Shown: piece after piece, positions 34,432 through 43,733 of the stretch
How positions within the stretch are numbered: the first letter of the stretch is position 1
How the letters are laid out: each line of letters starts with the position of its first letter
Assembly: GCA_963751105.1 (NCBI GenBank)
Contig: CAVVTG010000001.1
Location: 186,001-250,000 of the forward strand
Direction of reading: 5' to 3'
From: JACVRW01 sp963751105
GTDB lineage: Bacteria > Actinomycetota > Thermoleophilia > Solirubrobacterales > Thermoleophilaceae
Length of the DNA stretch: 64,000 bases
Translations under genes and position numbers: made by a program
The notes under the pieces: generated by a model
What the model saw: only the letters and a program-made list of their open reading frames with translations
Database searches by the model: none
What the model was told of the DNA's origin: nothing

Positions 34432-36495
34432 TCAAGGCATCAGTTCGGCGAGCCGTTTCCTCAGCGCGTCCGCCTCGGCCGACTTCTCGAACGCCCGCGC
34501 CGCGGCGGTCCGGCTCAGGACCGTGCTCCGTGCGGCCGGGCTGCCGGGCCTGGCCGGCCGTGTCCACCAGTCGCAGTCCGTGGGCCCGGTTGCGTCGTCG
34601 GGGCCGTTACCGCAGTCGACCAGGTAGGCGAGCTTGGCAACGTCGTTGTTGCCGACGCTGGTGGCGCAGTTCGACGGCAGCACCTGAGGCGGGTCTCCCG
34701 GGAGACGCCCGGCGTTGCCCGGACCGGTCACGCTGGCCGCGGCCCCGTCGGGGCCGGTGTTCCCGAACCAGCAGTTCCCGGTATTGGCCGGGAACAACTC
34801 GCCCCACCAGAAGTCGTTGCCGTTCGGCTTATCCGGCCTCGCACCAGGGGTGCGGGCGTTGGCGAACATGTCGACCGCACCCGGATAGCGGAAGCCCTTC
34901 GGCTCTCTGCCGACGCGGTTGCGGAAGAACCGGTTGCCGCACGAGGTCGACAGCCCGTTGGCTGGCGCACCCGGGCATGAGATGCCGGGGAAGATGTCGC
35001 CCTCGGCGCCGCCGCCGTTGGTGAGGGAGTCCGGGACGGCGAACAGCATCGCCCCGTCGCGCCAGTTGTCGAAGATCCAATTGTGGTGAACGCGGGCGTC
35101 GTTCATGCCCGCGTAGATGATCCCGGTGCCGATCGGCACTGCCACCAGCGGGGCCACGGGCGCACGGTCGGTGTAGAGGTCGAGGTTGTTCGCGTAGATG
35201 TAATTGTGGTCGATCTCCGAGCTGTCGGCGGGGAAGCCGGGATGACCGGCGGCCGAGAGCGTGTCGCTCGAGATCCCGGTCATGTTTCCGTAGATGTGGT
35301 TGCGCGTGATGCGCACGGCGTTGCCCATCGAGCCCGAGTAGCCGAGTGCAGAGCCGTGGAGGTCGCAGTTCCTGATGACCGTGTTGGGGCGCGGGGCGTC
35401 CGGATAGAAGTCGGTCGACTGGGAGCCGGTCTCGGGAGCGGCGCCCGGGTACACCACCGCGTCGCCCGCGCCGAACCCGTCGCAGTTCTGGACGAGGCTG
35501 TGGTCCGAGGTGAAGGAGAGGTGGCCGTAGTCGGCGCCCCAGAAGAACTTCACCCGGTCGAGCAGGATGCCGTCGACCTCCTCGTTGTAGAAGGTGTGTT
35601 CCCGCGCACCGCGCACGAGGAAGTTGCGTCCGACGAAACCGTCGGCGCGGTCGACTCGCAGGACGACGTGCTTGGCGTAGCCGCCCGGCTTGGCCCCCGG
35701 CCCCTTGCGCCGATAGTCCGTGCCGGCGTCCATGATCACGTCCTCGGGCTTCGGCCCGGTGCCCTCGATCTGCAGGTTGCAACGCAGGCACTGGCCGTGC
35801 TCCTGCGCCGGGATCCCTCTGCGGTCCGAGCGCGGCGGCACTGGCGGATCGCCCGTGATCGCGCGCCCTTGCACGTAGATCAGGTTCTGGTCGTTGGGGC
35901 AGGTGACCTGGTACTCGTAGCTCGGCGTGAGGTCCCCGCTGGCGTCCTTCTGGAGCAGGCTCGGGTTGCACTTCGGGTCGTTTTCCGGGGCCCTGCGCGA
36001 GCCCGGCTCGGTGTAGTGGCCCGGCAGGATCAGGATCCGGTCGTTGTTGCCCGCGTCGAGAACCGCCTTCTGGACCGAGCGGTAGTCGCACTGCGCGGCC
36101 AGGGCGTCGTTGATGGCGAGCAGCCGCTGCGCCCCGCGCTTCGAGAGCTTGATCTTCGGCTGGCTTGGACGGAGGCGGTAGCCCTCCTTGCGGGCCTTGC
36201 GCACCGATGCGCGCAAGAGGGCCAGCGACTGCGCGCCCCCATTGCCCTTGCAGACGACGAGCACGTCGCCCGGTCCCGCCCCGCTGGCCGCCGACTTCAG
36301 CGAGCGCGCCTTGGGCACCTTGCCGCCGGCCGGCGGGCTGACCGAGTTGTCGGGGCGTGGGTCCGGCCAGTACGACGGCCGCTCGAGGTGAGCCAGGGCG
36401 AATGCCGGCAGAGCCAGCATCACGGTTGCGAGCGTGGCGGCCAGCGATACTCCACGCCTCGTGAAACGCCGCTCACGTGTTGGCCTCTCCCCCAA
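34432..36495 (-). CDS. Secreted right-handed parallel beta-helix protein
   Basis: 687 residues from TTG 36495, chosen because a perfect AAGGAGG sits 7 nt upstream; the frame is open further but without similarity. Signal peptide: ERRFTRRGVSLAATLATVML then a FALA site. Repeated short beta-helix rungs include NTVIRNCDLHGSALGYSG, AVRITRNHIYGNMTG, SEIDHNYIYANNLDLYT and ARVHHNWIFDNW. Cys-rich C-terminus. It resembles pectate-lyase-like/DUF1565 folds, but no lyase residues can be assigned. Extracellular polysaccharide binding or cleavage is possible. First gene of a two-gene operon with the small lipoprotein. Confidence 0.78.
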   Translation of the reverse strand: MGERPTRERRFTRRGVSLAATLATVMLALPAFALAHLERPSYWPDPRPDNSVSPPAGGKVPKARSLKSAASGAGPGDVLVVCKGNGGAQSLALLRASVRKARKEGYRLRPSQPKIKLSKRGAQRLLAINDALAAQCDYRSVQKAVLDAGNNDRILILPGHYTEPGSRRAPENDPKCNPSLLQKDASGDLTPSYEYQVTCPNDQNLIYVQGRAITGDPPVPPRSDRRGIPAQEHGQCLRCNLQIEGTGPKPEDVIMDAGTDYRRKGPGAKPGGYAKHVVLRVDRADGFVGRNFLVRGAREHTFYNEEVDGILLDRVKFFWGADYGHLSFTSDHSLVQNCDGFGAGDAVVYPGAAPETGSQSTDFYPDAPRPNTVIRNCDLHGSALGYSGSMGNAVRITRNHIYGNMTGISSDTLSAAGHPGFPADSSEIDHNYIYANNLDLYTDRAPVAPLVAVPIGTGIIYAGMNDARVHHNWIFDNWRDGAMLFAVPDSLTNGGGAEGDIFPGISCPGAPANGLSTSCGNRFFRNRVGREPKGFRYPGAVDMFANARTPGARPDKPNGNDFWWGELFPANTGNCWFGNTGPDGAAASVTGPGNAGRLPGDPPQVLPSNCATSVGNNDVAKLAYLVDCGNGPDDATGPTDCDWWTRPARPGSPAARSTVLSRTAAARAFEKSAEADALRKRLAELMP

Positions 36496-36502
36496 CCCCG
36501 AA

Positions 36503-36509
36503 CCTCCTT
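36503..36509 (-). promoter_or_regulatory. Strong ribosome-binding site that decides a TTG start
   Basis: AAGGAGG (minus strand) is followed by seven bases and TTG at 36495. It is the best Shine-Dalgarno match near any candidate start of the beta-helix gene. Confidence 0.7.
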
Positions 36510-36613
36510 GGCCTTCGTCGTCGAGCCCACGCGGCCCCGGCCAGGGGTCGCGGCGCGAATGTAACAGAGGCCGGCGGAGGACGTCCCCGGTAACGCGCTT
36601 CAGGCTCACTTCC

Positions 36614-36932
36614 CGTGAGCTTAAGAGCATCGCCGTCAACCTGAACTTCGACATGGTCGGCTCGCCGGCTCCGGCGTGGTGGAAAGGGTGTTCAACGGCT
36701 ACTTCGCCTCGCAGAACCTGCCGACGGACCGACCGACTTCAACGGTACGACGCCTTCCAGGCCATCAGCACTCCCGCCGGCTCTGCCACGGCTCCCCAGC
36801 CCTTTCACCTGCCCATCGCCCCGCGGCTTGACCTTCCGCGGGGATGCCAGCTCCTTCGGCGGCGATCCCAAATGCGCGCCTCCCCCACCTCTCGGGAAGG
36901 CCGCGCTCGGAGATGCCGTCGTGCCTGCCTAG
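36614..36932 (+). pseudogene. Remnant of an M28-family aminopeptidase
   Basis: Fragments of one protein appear in three forward frames. In order they are ELKSIAVNLNFDMVGSPAP, then VVERVFNGYFASQNLPTD, then a TDFNG piece, then YDAFQAISTPAG. These match, in order, the zinc-peptidase core segment LNFDMVGS, the helix before the active-site loop and the loop itself of secreted M28 aminopeptidases. Start, signal and metal-ligand regions are missing, and several indels separate the pieces. A decayed gene inside the putative island; it is not expressed as a peptidase. Confidence 0.6.
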
Positions 36933-36959
36933 ATGATTGCGGCCCGCCGTGGTCGCCCC

Positions 36960-37793
36960 TCAGCTGGCACCCGAGCTCGAAGACTGGGCGTGCGGCGGGA
37001 TGTGGGACGCTCGGTTGTGCTCGTCCATTGCGGCCAAGGCCACACGGGCGTTCTCGAGCTCGGTGAGCGCGCGACGGGGCGCGGATTGGGGGATTGGATG
37101 CAGGCTGAAGCGCGCCTCCTCGAACAGGGCCATCAGCGATGTCAACGATCGCTCCGGCATGCCCTGCTCGCGTAGCACTCGCTCCAGGTACTCGCGTGGT
37201 GCCTCGGGGGTTCGCCGGCCGAGCGCTCGGTCGGCGAGGACTTGCTCCATGCGCGCATACGCTTCGATCACCGCAGCCCGGGTGTCCGCGGGTTCGCGCA
37301 GCAGCTCCGACGCTGTGTCGACGGCGTGCCGCGCTACCTCCGCGTCGTTCTCCATGCCCGCAATGGACGGCCGAGCCACGGTCGTTTCCGGCGGCGTCGG
37401 CCGGCTATCGCGGTGCCTACGCCGTCTGCCCCCCCGCCTCCGGAGATCGCGAACGAGCGGCACTCCCGCGGCGAGGATGCCCACGCCGATCGCGGCGATC
37501 GTCCACCGCAGCCACGCCGGCGTGGTGGACTCCTCGTCTGGTTCGATGACGAACACCTCGGGAGGCAGGGCGCCCGGCACCGGGAACGTCGGCGGTGGGG
37601 GCATCACGACGTCCGTCGGCCGTTGAGGCGTTCCGGTGGGCTGCCCGGTCGTGTCCCACAGCGGCTCGCGACCGGCGATGGCGACTCCGCAGACCAGCAT
37701 CGTCAACGCGATGACGACGGCTACGGTTCGCCCATCGCGCGCAACGCCGTGACGCTCAGCAGGCGGGGTTGTAGTCACGCTCGGGGAGCGCAT
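36960..37793 (-). CDS. DUF4129-domain membrane protein
   Basis: 277 residues from ATG 37793, overlapping the upstream stop; GTG 37778 is an alternative. It has an N-terminal hydrophobic helix, a Pro-rich external stretch, a second membrane helix (WTIAAIGVGILAAGVPLV) followed by Arg-rich RRRGGRRRRHR, and a C-terminal DUF4129 domain with VIEAYARMEQVL and PREYLERVL. DUF4129 proteins normally cluster with MoxR, DUF58 and a transglutaminase-like protein. MoxR and DUF58 are found here on the divergent transcript; the transglutaminase is absent. It is transcribed behind the giant STAND regulator. Confidence 0.8.
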   Translation of the reverse strand: MRSPSVTTTPPAERHGVARDGRTVAVVIALTMLVCGVAIAGREPLWDTTGQPTGTPQRPTDVVMPPPPTFPVPGALPPEVFVIEPDEESTTPAWLRWTIAAIGVGILAAGVPLVRDLRRRGGRRRRHRDSRPTPPETTVARPSIAGMENDAEVARHAVDTASELLREPADTRAAVIEAYARMEQVLADRALGRRTPEAPREYLERVLREQGMPERSLTSLMALFEEARFSLHPIPQSAPRRALTELENARVALAAMDEHNRASHIPPHAQSSSSGAS

Positions 37794-40700
37794 CGCGCCA
37801 CTCGCTTCGGGTGAGCCGGCGGCCGGCCACAGCGCAGGCGTGTCGTGCCCATGAGGCGGGGCGAACGTCCCACCGGTAGGCGCGGGCGGTGTCGGTTAGG
37901 GCGAACAGATGGGCGCCGTCGGGTGTGAATTGGGGGAGCAGATAGCGGTTCGGCAGGCCCGGCAGCGCGGCGCCGAGCGCCTGCTGCGTCCGCAGGTCCC
38001 AGAGACGGACGGTGCCGTCGGGGCCGCCCGTGGCGAGCGTGCGGCCGTCGGGGCTCATCGACTGCCATTCCACTCGTCCGGCGTGGCCGGTGAACCTGCG
38101 GGTGGCCGGATTCCAGTCCTCGGCGAGGTTGCCTGGAGCCGGCTCCTCGACCGACCACAGCCGCGCCCAGCCCTTGTAGCTGCCGCCCACCAGGTAGCGG
38201 CCGTCGGGCGTGAAGCGCACGAGGTCCCACACCGTCTCCGCCCCCACCAGCGACGCTCGCCGCCGGCCCTTGGTCAGATCGAAAATCTCGACACCCCCCG
38301 ATGGCGGGCGCGTGACGGCCAGCCGCCGGCCGTCGGGGCTGAGCGATATGTCCCCAACCGCCGGGTAGCGAAGTGGACTGCCGGCCGGCTCGCCCGAGGG
38401 AAGCGCCCACAAGCGGACGACGCCGTCGTTCCGGTCGCCCGTGTCGTCGCTCGCCGTTGCCATCAGGCGTCCGTCGGCGCTGAAGCTCGGCGTGAAGACC
38501 GTGTCGCGGTGCCCCACTAGGCGCTTCACGATATGTCCACGGCGCGGGTCGACCAGGGCGAGGAAGCCGTCGTCGCCGGCGACGACGAGCAGCCTACCGC
38601 GCGGCACGTACCCCATTCCCCTGACGGGACCCTTCGGGACCACGCGGAACTCCGAGAGCTCCCGCAGCGTCCGGGCGTCGACCAGGGCGACGGTCCCGTC
38701 CACCCGCCCGAGGGCGAGCACGCGGCCGTCGGGACTCAGGGCGAAGCGGGGCACGTCCATGTTGTTCCGGCCGGCCTGGAACGAGCGGCCCAGGCGGCGG
38801 GTGCCGGCGAGATCCCAGATGAGAACTTTGCCGTCCAGGCCGGTTGTATATAACGTCGAGCTGTCGCGACTTATCGCCAGACCGGTTATCTGTCCGGCGT
38901 GGCCCTCAAGCGTCTCGCTGGCGGCGGCCCGCTGGACGTCCCAGACGATGAGTTCGCCATCCTCGCCCGCGGTGATCGCGGTCCGCCCGTCCTCGCTGAA
39001 CGCCGACTCCACGACGGCGCCCGCGTGTCGTCCGGAGGCTCGGCGAACCTTGTCCGTGTTCAGGTCGAGGAAGCGCACCGATCCGTCGCGGCCGCCGACC
39101 AGCAATGTGCGATCGTCTGGGCTCAGGGCCGCCTGCTCCGCGCCCACGGGCAGGCGTCGCAGCGAGCGCAGCGTGCTGGCGTCCCTGATCTCCGTGTCCT
39201 CGTCGAATCGGGTCGTCACAAGGCGCCGGCCATCGCGCGTGAGCATCAACGTCACGAGGTCGTTGCTGACGTGCCTCTCCCGGCCGAGCGGCCGGCCGGT
39301 GCGCGTGTCGAAGCGCTGGATGCTCGTGCCGCCGCCTGGCGGGAGCGCGATGGCGGCGAACAGCGTGCGCCCGTCGGGCGAGAAGCGCATGGCGTACATG
39401 ATCCGATCGCGTCCAATGCGAAGCCGGGCGAGCACGCGATGGGTGCGAGCGTCCAGGACGACGGGCTCGCCGCCGCCGACCGCGACCCGTGAGCCGTCGG
39501 GGCTGAACCGCACGTCGGGCCTGAGCACCGCGTCGATGATGACGCCGGCGAGGCCGGAGACGGTTGACGGTCGGCCCGGCGATCGCCGAGTGCGCGCGTC
39601 GACGAAGGTCAAAGTGCCGTCGTGGTCGAGGAACGCGAGGGTGCGCCCGTCGGGGCTGAGGTCAAGGCTGATCAGCCGGTCGCCGTCGCCGCGGAGCACG
39701 CCTATCGCCGCCGGGCTCTTGAGCAGCGCCGCCAGGAGGTTGCCGCGCGTCTGCACGGTGTCGGCGAGCGCCACGCCTTGGCGGGCGAGCAGCAGTGAGC
39801 GGTCCAAGTCGTCCTCGACGAGCGCCTGCGCGCCTAGCCGCTGAGCGTCGGCTGCGACTGCCTCGTCTCTGGCATTGCCGCGCTGGTCGAGCGCAACGAG
39901 GCTGGCGATCACCGCGAGTAGCAGCAGCGCGGCGACACCTGCCAGCACGGCGAGTAGGCGACGGTTCGAGCGCTCGCTTGCCGCACGACTTTCGTCTACG
40001 AAGGCGCGCTCGCTCATGTTGAGTTCGCCCCGATGGGCGGCCGACCAATCCAGCGCCGCCGCCAGGCGGGCACCGCGATAGAGCTCTTCCGGGTCGCGCC
40101 CGCCCACCTCCCAGGTGCGCGCCGCATCGCCCAGTTGGAGCTGCAGACGGCGACCCTCGGCATCCTCCTCCAGCCAGCCACGCAGGCGGGGCCACTCGCG
40201 CAACAGCGCCTCGTGCGCGACCTCGACCTCACCCTCGCCGATGGTGACCAGTCGCTCTTGCGCCAGCACGGTCAGTACCTCGGCCACGCGATGGTCGCGC
40301 CCGCTATCGAGCTCAACCAGCGGCACGCGCCGGCGCACGACCGCCTCGCCCTCAGCCGGGCCGGCCAGCCGCAGCAGGATCCGCCGGGCGAGTCGCCGGC
40401 GATCCGGGTCGAGCCGTTCATAGGCCCCCTCGGCCATCCGCGCCACCGCGCCGTGCACGCCGCCGGCGTGCTCGTAGGCGCTCATCTGCATGCGCCGGCC
40501 ATCGCGACGCTGCCACAGCTCCAGCAGCGATGTGGACAGCAGCGGTAGCGCTCCCGGCTCGCCCTCGACGTCGGCGACCAGCGCATCGACGAGCTCCGGC
40601 TCCACACGGAGGCCGGCGCGGCGTGCGGGCAGCTCGATCGCGCGTCGCAGCTCGCCGCGGCGCATCGGCCCGACCAGGACCTGGTTGGCGCCGAGCAGGC

Positions 40701-42150
40701 GCGACAGCTCGGGATACGCGGCACAGCGGCCGTAGAAGTCGGCGCGCACGGCCACGAGCACGGATGCCCGTCTGCGCGGGTCGCGAGCACCGCTGACGAG
40801 CGCGTCGATGAACGCCCCGCGCTCGGACTCGTCGCGGCAGGTCGCGAACGTCTCCTCGAACTGATCGACAGCGATGATCAGTCGGCCCGGCGACGCGGCG
40901 TCGGCGGTGGCCTGCTCAAGCGCGCGCATCGGATGCTCGCCCGGGCGCAGCACCGCCAGCGCCCAGCCCTCACTGCCCGGCAGGACGCCGCCGGCCACCG
41001 CGGCGAGCAGCCCGGCCCGCAGCGCCGAGGACTTGCCACTGCCCGACGGCCCCACGATGCCCATCACCGGCGCGCCCGCCAGGCGCGCCACCATCTCGGC
41101 CACGAGCCGCTCACGACCGAAGAAGACCTCGGCGTCCTCCACGTCGAACGAGGCGAGCCCCTTGAAAGGGCAGGCTACGACGGCCCGCTCGGCGTCCTCC
41201 AGCGCGGCGCGCTGGCGGAACGCCTGTAGCTCCACCACGTCGCTCGCGAGGTCGTCCTCCGCAACGCGCAAGCCCTTGCGTTCACCCGCCGCGCGATCTG
41301 CGGCCGCGCCGCGCCGGCGTGACGCCTCGGCGCGCGCCCAATCACTCGCTGCGCGGTGCACGTGCTGCGGGACCCCGCCGCTCACCTCGGCGAGGTGCTC
41401 GACGGCGACATTCACGTCATCGCGCCCCCCGGCATAGAGCTGCGCCACGGCGCGCACGCCGTCGGTGTCGAGCGGCGGCAATTCCAGCGTCGCGTCGGTG
41501 CGCAGCCGGGTGGCGAGCGCGGGATCCTCGGTGGTCGCCAACACGAGCACCGGCAGCCCGGCCAGCTCCGCCACGAGCTCGCCGAGCCTGGCCAGTTGCT
41601 CCTCGCCCGCGCGGTCGACGTCATCGAATACGAGCAGCGTCGGCCGTCGCGCTTCGCGCGCGCTCGCGAGCGCTGCGCGCGCCGCCTCCGGCGCGCCCGC
41701 GCCGGACAGGTAGAGCACCTCGCCGCGGTCGCGCTGCAGCTCACCGGCCAGCTCGGCCGCCAGCCGCGTCTTGCCCATCCCGCGCGCGCCCGCGACCAGC
41801 ACGAGCCGGCCAGCGCCGCGCTGGGTCCGCCGCCAGTGCCCACGCAGCAATTCCAACTCGGCTTCTCGGCCCGCCAACAGCGTGCCTGCGTCGAGCTCCG
41901 GCGGGAGCTCCGCCGCCTCCGCCGCCGGTGAGGAAAGGGCGGGATCCTGCGCGAGTATCGCCCGCTCCAGCTCCCGCAGATGCTCCCCCGGCTCGATTCC
42001 CAGCTGCTCGACCAGGCTCCTCCTGGCATCGCGGTAGGCCTGCAGCGCATCCGCTTGCCGATCACAGCGGTATAGGGCGAGCATCAGCTGCGCACGGAGA
42101 CGCTCCCGGTAGGGATGCTCGCGGATCAGCGCCTCGAGCTGTGGCACCAC
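37756..42150 (-). CDS. AAA/nSTAND1/WD40 membrane-anchored regulator (main part; frameshifted from its SARP N-terminus)
   Basis: 1464 residues as read. Order: end of the BTAD domain (1-70); first ATPase module with P-loop GARGMGKT (121-128) and Walker B TLLVFDDVD; nSTAND1 module starting CPFKGLASF (327) with P-loop GPSGSGKS (367-374) and Walker B LIIAVDQFEE; a transmembrane helix (about 731-753); then about 650 residues of WD40-type blades, many with DGRTLA/DGRRL turns. The missing N-terminus (wHTH plus the start of BTAD) lies in the next frame at 42155-42691; removing one base near 42165 joins them. Full protein is about 1640 residues. The WD40 part would then lie outside the membrane, a possible sensor for a tethered transcription factor. 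Confidence 0.85.
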   Translation of the reverse strand: MVPQLEALIREHPYRERLRAQLMLALYRCDRQADALQAYRDARRSLVEQLGIEPGEHLRELERAILAQDPALSSPAAEAAELPPELDAGTLLAGREAELELLRGHWRRTQRGAGRLVLVAGARGMGKTRLAAELAGELQRDRGEVLYLSGAGAPEAARAALASAREARRPTLLVFDDVDRAGEEQLARLGELVAELAGLPVLVLATTEDPALATRLRTDATLELPPLDTDGVRAVAQLYAGGRDDVNVAVEHLAEVSGGVPQHVHRAASDWARAEASRRRGAAADRAAGERKGLRVAEDDLASDVVELQAFRQRAALEDAERAVVACPFKGLASFDVEDAEVFFGRERLVAEMVARLAGAPVMGIVGPSGSGKSSALRAGLLAAVAGGVLPGSEGWALAVLRPGEHPMRALEQATADAASPGRLIIAVDQFEETFATCRDESERGAFIDALVSGARDPRRRASVLVAVRADFYGRCAAYPELSRLLGANQVLVGPMRRGELRRAIELPARRAGLRVEPELVDALVADVEGEPGALPLLSTSLLELWQRRDGRRMQMSAYEHAGGVHGAVARMAEGAYERLDPDRRRLARRILLRLAGPAEGEAVVRRRVPLVELDSGRDHRVAEVLTVLAQERLVTIGEGEVEVAHEALLREWPRLRGWLEEDAEGRRLQLQLGDAARTWEVGGRDPEELYRGARLAAALDWSAAHRGELNMSERAFVDESRAASERSNRRLLAVLAGVAALLLLAVIASLVALDQRGNARDEAVAADAQRLGAQALVEDDLDRSLLLARQGVALADTVQTRGNLLAALLKSPAAIGVLRGDGDRLISLDLSPDGRTLAFLDHDGTLTFVDARTRRSPGRPSTVSGLAGVIIDAVLRPDVRFSPDGSRVAVGGGEPVVLDARTHRVLARLRIGRDRIMYAMRFSPDGRTLFAAIALPPGGGTSIQRFDTRTGRPLGRERHVSNDLVTLMLTRDGRRLVTTRFDEDTEIRDASTLRSLRRLPVGAEQAALSPDDRTLLVGGRDGSVRFLDLNTDKVRRASGRHAGAVVESAFSEDGRTAITAGEDGELIVWDVQRAAASETLEGHAGQITGLAISRDSSTLYTTGLDGKVLIWDLAGTRRLGRSFQAGRNNMDVPRFALSPDGRVLALGRVDGTVALVDARTLRELSEFRVVPKGPVRGMGYVPRGRLLVVAGDDGFLALVDPRRGHIVKRLVGHRDTVFTPSFSADGRLMATASDDTGDRNDGVVRLWALPSGEPAGSPLRYPAVGDISLSPDGRRLAVTRPPSGGVEIFDLTKGRRRASLVGAETVWDLVRFTPDGRYLVGGSYKGWARLWSVEEPAPGNLAEDWNPATRRFTGHAGRVEWQSMSPDGRTLATGGPDGTVRLWDLRTQQALGAALPGLPNRYLLPQFTPDGAHLFALTDTARAYRWDVRPASWARHACAVAGRRLTRSEWRDALPERDYNPAC

Positions 42151-42154
42151 CTCC

Positions 42155-42691
42155 TCATGGCGGCCGCAGCTCCAGCTGCGCCTCCACCAGCTGCTCGAGA
42201 GCGGCGGTCCGCAGGTCTGCCAGCCGCGCGACCTCGCGCTGGGCGAATGGCTCGTACGCGACGTCCGCGAGGGGCGGGCCGCCCCACAGCGAGAACGCCC
42301 GCTCGAGCGCCTGAACGGCTCGCTCCGGGCGGCCCTGGGCCAGCTCGCTTCTGCCCTCGGCGACCAGCAGCTCGAACTGGTGGGAGTCGAGATGCTCCGG
42401 ATCGAGCCTCAGCTCGTAGCCGTGCTCCCGGGTCACGATGATGTCGCCCGAGCCGTTGCCGGTCTCCCCGGCGAGCGTCTTGCGCAGGTGGGAGATGTGG
42501 ACCTGCAGCGTCTTCGTGGCGGTTGTAGGCGGATGCTCTCCCCACAGCTCGTCGATCAGGCGGTCTGTGCTGAGCGTCTCGTTGGCGTGGAGCACGAGCA
42601 GCGCCAAGAGCGAGCGCTGCTTGATCCCGCGCGGCGTGACAACGCGGCCCCCGTCGAGGGCCTCCAAGTGACCAAGGATGCGGAACTCCAT
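42155..42691 (-). CDS. SARP-type winged helix and BTAD N-terminus of the STAND/WD40 regulator (5' fragment)
   Basis: About 178 residues from ATG 42691. The OmpR-like DNA-binding fold is clear: MEFRILGHLEAL, LLALLVLHANETLSTDRLID, LWGEHPP, LQVHISHLRKTL and EHGYELRL. The first BTAD helices follow (ALERAFSLWGGPPLADVAYE). The frame ends in RPP-stop, where a family-normal LGRHEEVVPQLEALI can be restored by dropping one C near 42165, joining it to the ORF at 42150. Upstream is a divergent 190-bp promoter region shared with the RYDGGPEEG gene, the likely target of this regulator (inference). Confidence 0.85.
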   Translation of the reverse strand: MEFRILGHLEALDGGRVVTPRGIKQRSLLALLVLHANETLSTDRLIDELWGEHPPTTATKTLQVHISHLRKTLAGETGNGSGDIIVTREHGYELRLDPEHLDSHQFELLVAEGRSELAQGRPERAVQALERAFSLWGGPPLADVAYEPFAQREVARLADLRTAALEQLVEAQLELRPP

Positions 42692-42883
42692 GTGAGTCCG
42701 TGGGCGCGGGCCGATTAGGCCAACGTACAGGGGTATACCTTGCCCCACAAGCTGTCCCGGCCGCGCTTTTACCGCACTTTTGCCGCGCCGCAGGCACTAC
42801 CCCAGACGATCGTCACTCGACGTCGGAGACATCAAACAACCGGGCAGGCCGTCAAGCGGCCGCCCCCGCGACAGGAGGCAGTC

Positions 42884-43282
42884 ATGAGTCACTCGATCTC
42901 CCCGCAGCACCCCGCAGTCGTCCCTCGCTCGCACTACGTGCACATACGAGCGCTACTCGCCATCGCGGTGATTGCCGTCGTCGGCCTGACCGTGGCCGTT
43001 GTGATTCTCGCTACGGGCGGCGCTGGCGGCACCAGCGCGACCGCAGCGCGCGTCAGCACGCCCGCCCCTGCGGCGCCTGGCCAGCGCTACGACGGTGGCC
43101 CCGAAGAGGGCACCCGCGGACTCGCCCCGCTTAACGCCACCCCGAGCGCCGCAATCCGCTACGACGGCGGCCCGGAGGAGGGCAGCAGCGCGATCCAGCC
43201 CTTGAGCGCCGCAATGAGCACGTCGGCCGGCATCCGCTACGACGGCGGGCCCGAGGAGGGCACCAGCGGTCTCCCCCGCTAG
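42884..43282 (+). CDS. Single-pass membrane protein with three RYDGGPEEG repeats
   Basis: 132 residues from ATG 42884, with CAGGAGG upstream. Short cytoplasmic N-terminus, one membrane helix (about 22-43), then an Ala/Thr/Pro-rich external tail. The tail carries three copies of RYDGGPEEG (residues 68-76, 92-100, 118-126), each followed by T/S and a Gly or Ala. The motif is acidic and invariant, so it looks like a recognition peptide. It is the first gene of the operon containing MoxR and DUF58, and is divergent from the SARP/WD40 regulator. No known family is recognised. Confidence 0.7.
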   Translation: MSHSISPQHPAVVPRSHYVHIRALLAIAVIAVVGLTVAVVILATGGAGGTSATAARVSTPAPAAPGQRYDGGPEEGTRGLAPLNATPSAAIRYDGGPEEGSSAIQPLSAAMSTSAGIRYDGGPEEGTSGLPR

Positions 43283-43307
43283 CCCCGGCTGCGAGGAGGT
43301 TTGCGCG

Positions 43308-43733
43308 GTGAGACTGGTCGCCGAGGTGGCGTTCGTCATCGTCGGAGCCATCGGGACGGCGGTCTGCCTCGCGGCGCTCGCTGCTCGGTTGCCGGCGGGC
43401 CAGCCGGTGTTCGAGCACGGGTTGCGGCCTCGCGTCAAGACCAAGCTGTGGCCGGCCCAGCTGGTGCGACTCCAACGCATCGTCGAACGGTCGGGCTCGA
43501 GCGGCCTGGACGCGCACACCCGCCTGCGGCCGGTGCTGGTCGAAATCGCCGAGGCGCGTCTGGCCCGGCGCGGCCTCCGGCTGGACCGGGACGTCGCCGA
43601 GGCGCGGCGCCTGCTCGGGCCCAAGGCGTGGGAGCTCCTGCGTCCCGGCCGGCCGCGGCCGGAGGATCGCGAGGCGCCTGGTATCGCGGTGCGTGACCTC
43701 GAGGAGATCCTCGACGCGCTGGAGGCACTGTGA
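43308..43733 (+). CDS. Small membrane-associated protein of the MoxR operon
   Basis: 141 residues from GTG 43308, with GAGGAGGT eight bases upstream. The N-terminal helix (VAFVIVGAIGTAVCLAALAA) is a likely anchor. The rest is charged and helical: WPAQLVRLQRIVERS and DLEEILDALEAL. Its size, location and charge fit the uncharacterised small proteins often found before moxR genes. The stop overlaps the moxR start as GTGA. Confidence 0.65.
   Translation: MRLVAEVAFVIVGAIGTAVCLAALAARLPAGQPVFEHGLRPRVKTKLWPAQLVRLQRIVERSGSSGLDAHTRLRPVLVEIAEARLARRGLRLDRDVAEARRLLGPKAWELLRPGRPRPEDREAPGIAVRDLEEILDALEAL

Noticed and set aside
36434..37066. 210-residue plus-strand ORF as a new protein
   Set aside because: Only the internal LNFDMVGS and YDAFQAIS pieces look like protein, belonging to a decayed M28 gene in several frames; the rest is Arg/Ser-rich shadow.
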